Shown one piece after another: positions 33,711 to 33,871 of a DNA stretch of 33,871 nt. Under the pieces are notes generated by a model, which ran no database searches, was not told where the DNA came from, and saw only the letters and a list, made by a program, of their open reading frames with translations. Origin of the DNA: an uncultured Pelagibacteraceae bacterium (lineage in GTDB: Bacteria > Pseudomonadota > Alphaproteobacteria > Pelagibacterales > Pelagibacteraceae); contig CABZRS010000011.1 of assembly GCA_902528135.1 (NCBI GenBank), forward strand, positions 1 to 33,871, given 5' to 3'. How positions within the stretch are numbered: position 1 is the stretch's first letter; each line of letters opens with the position of its first letter. The position numbers and the translations under genes were made by a program.

Positions 33711-33871
33711 CTATTTTTTTCTGTGACTCAATATGTTGTGTATTGGATTGAATGTTTTTCGATGAAATCTAGTTACTCCATATTTTCTAATAGCATTAAT
33801 GTGATCTCTAGTTCCATAACCAGCATTTAAATCCCATTTATATTTTTTAAAACTTTCTGATATTTTGAGCA
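33711..33871 (-). CDS. rnhB: Ribonuclease HII, C-terminal fragment (5' part beyond the window)
   Basis: Only the last 52 codons are visible, ending with a TAG at 33711-33713. They contain YKWDLNAGYGTRDHINAI and TRFHRKTFNP, the family's conserved YxWxxNxGYGTxxHxxAI and HRxxFxP pattern. RNase HII cuts at single ribonucleotides in DNA. The neighbour ccrM starts 75 bp downstream on the same strand, an order seen in other alphaproteobacteria. The coding start lies outside the window. Confidence 0.9.
   Translation of the reverse strand, partial: LKISESFKKYKWDLNAGYGTRDHINAIRKYGVTRFHRKTFNPIHNILSHRKK

Overview
This is a very AT-rich, gene-dense stretch of a bacterial chromosome, almost certainly from a SAR11/Pelagibacter-like marine alphaproteobacterium. 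The evidence is a CcrM-type GANTC methyltransferase next to rnhB, an alphaproteobacterial F0 ATP synthase order (atpI-atpB-atpE-b'-b), the mutY/dciA/dsbA/smc neighbourhood, a retinal biosynthesis cassette, and extreme compaction: the longest non-coding gap is 87 bp, and many genes overlap by 1-17 nt. The species assignment is inference. No rRNA, tRNA, CRISPR, insertion sequence or prophage is visible, and no stretch over 300 bases lacks a gene.

Layout. (1) 1-4588, minus strand: ubiA, msbA, waaA and the 5' part of lpxK form one overlapping or abutting unit for quinone and lipid A/Kdo synthesis. (2) 4641-8630: a DUF2721 membrane protein; a minus-strand redox unit (haloacid dehalogenase, DoxX, pirin, quinone oxidoreductase); then rsmE. 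(3) 8625-15195: a cytochrome c oxidase island with Sco, a divergent subunit-III paralogue, a small twin-TM protein, then coxB, coxA, subunit III, subunit IV, an unrecognised 87-residue membrane protein and heme O synthase. (4) 15237-17642: thrC, a Prx5-type peroxiredoxin and a DUF2939 protein. (5) 17666-30443, minus strand: a long co-directional run reading dciA, dsbA-like, smc, the five F0 genes, crtI-crtB-crtY-blh (lycopene cyclisation and retinal), a tiny membrane protein, ispH, thrB and rnhA. (6) 30444-33871: mutY, a FAD monooxygenase, ccrM and the 3' end of rnhB.

How the parts fit. Most of the window concerns membrane energetics: a complete A1-type heme-copper oxidase and its assembly factors, the membrane half of the ATP synthase, and the pathway from phytoene to retinal, the cofactor of proteorhodopsin (no opsin and no crtE are in the window). 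ispH, which makes IPP/DMAPP, sits directly downstream of the retinal genes.

The observations most worth checking are: two GANTC sites in an inverted repeat inside the promoter of the GANTC methyltransferase gene, with a similar arrangement at the divergent ubiA/DUF2721 promoter; an SMC of only 857 residues with no recognisable hinge; a second COX3-like protein lacking the conserved His/Asp of its last helix; and start codons of mutY and dciA that touch directly. I found no clearly novel multi-gene system.
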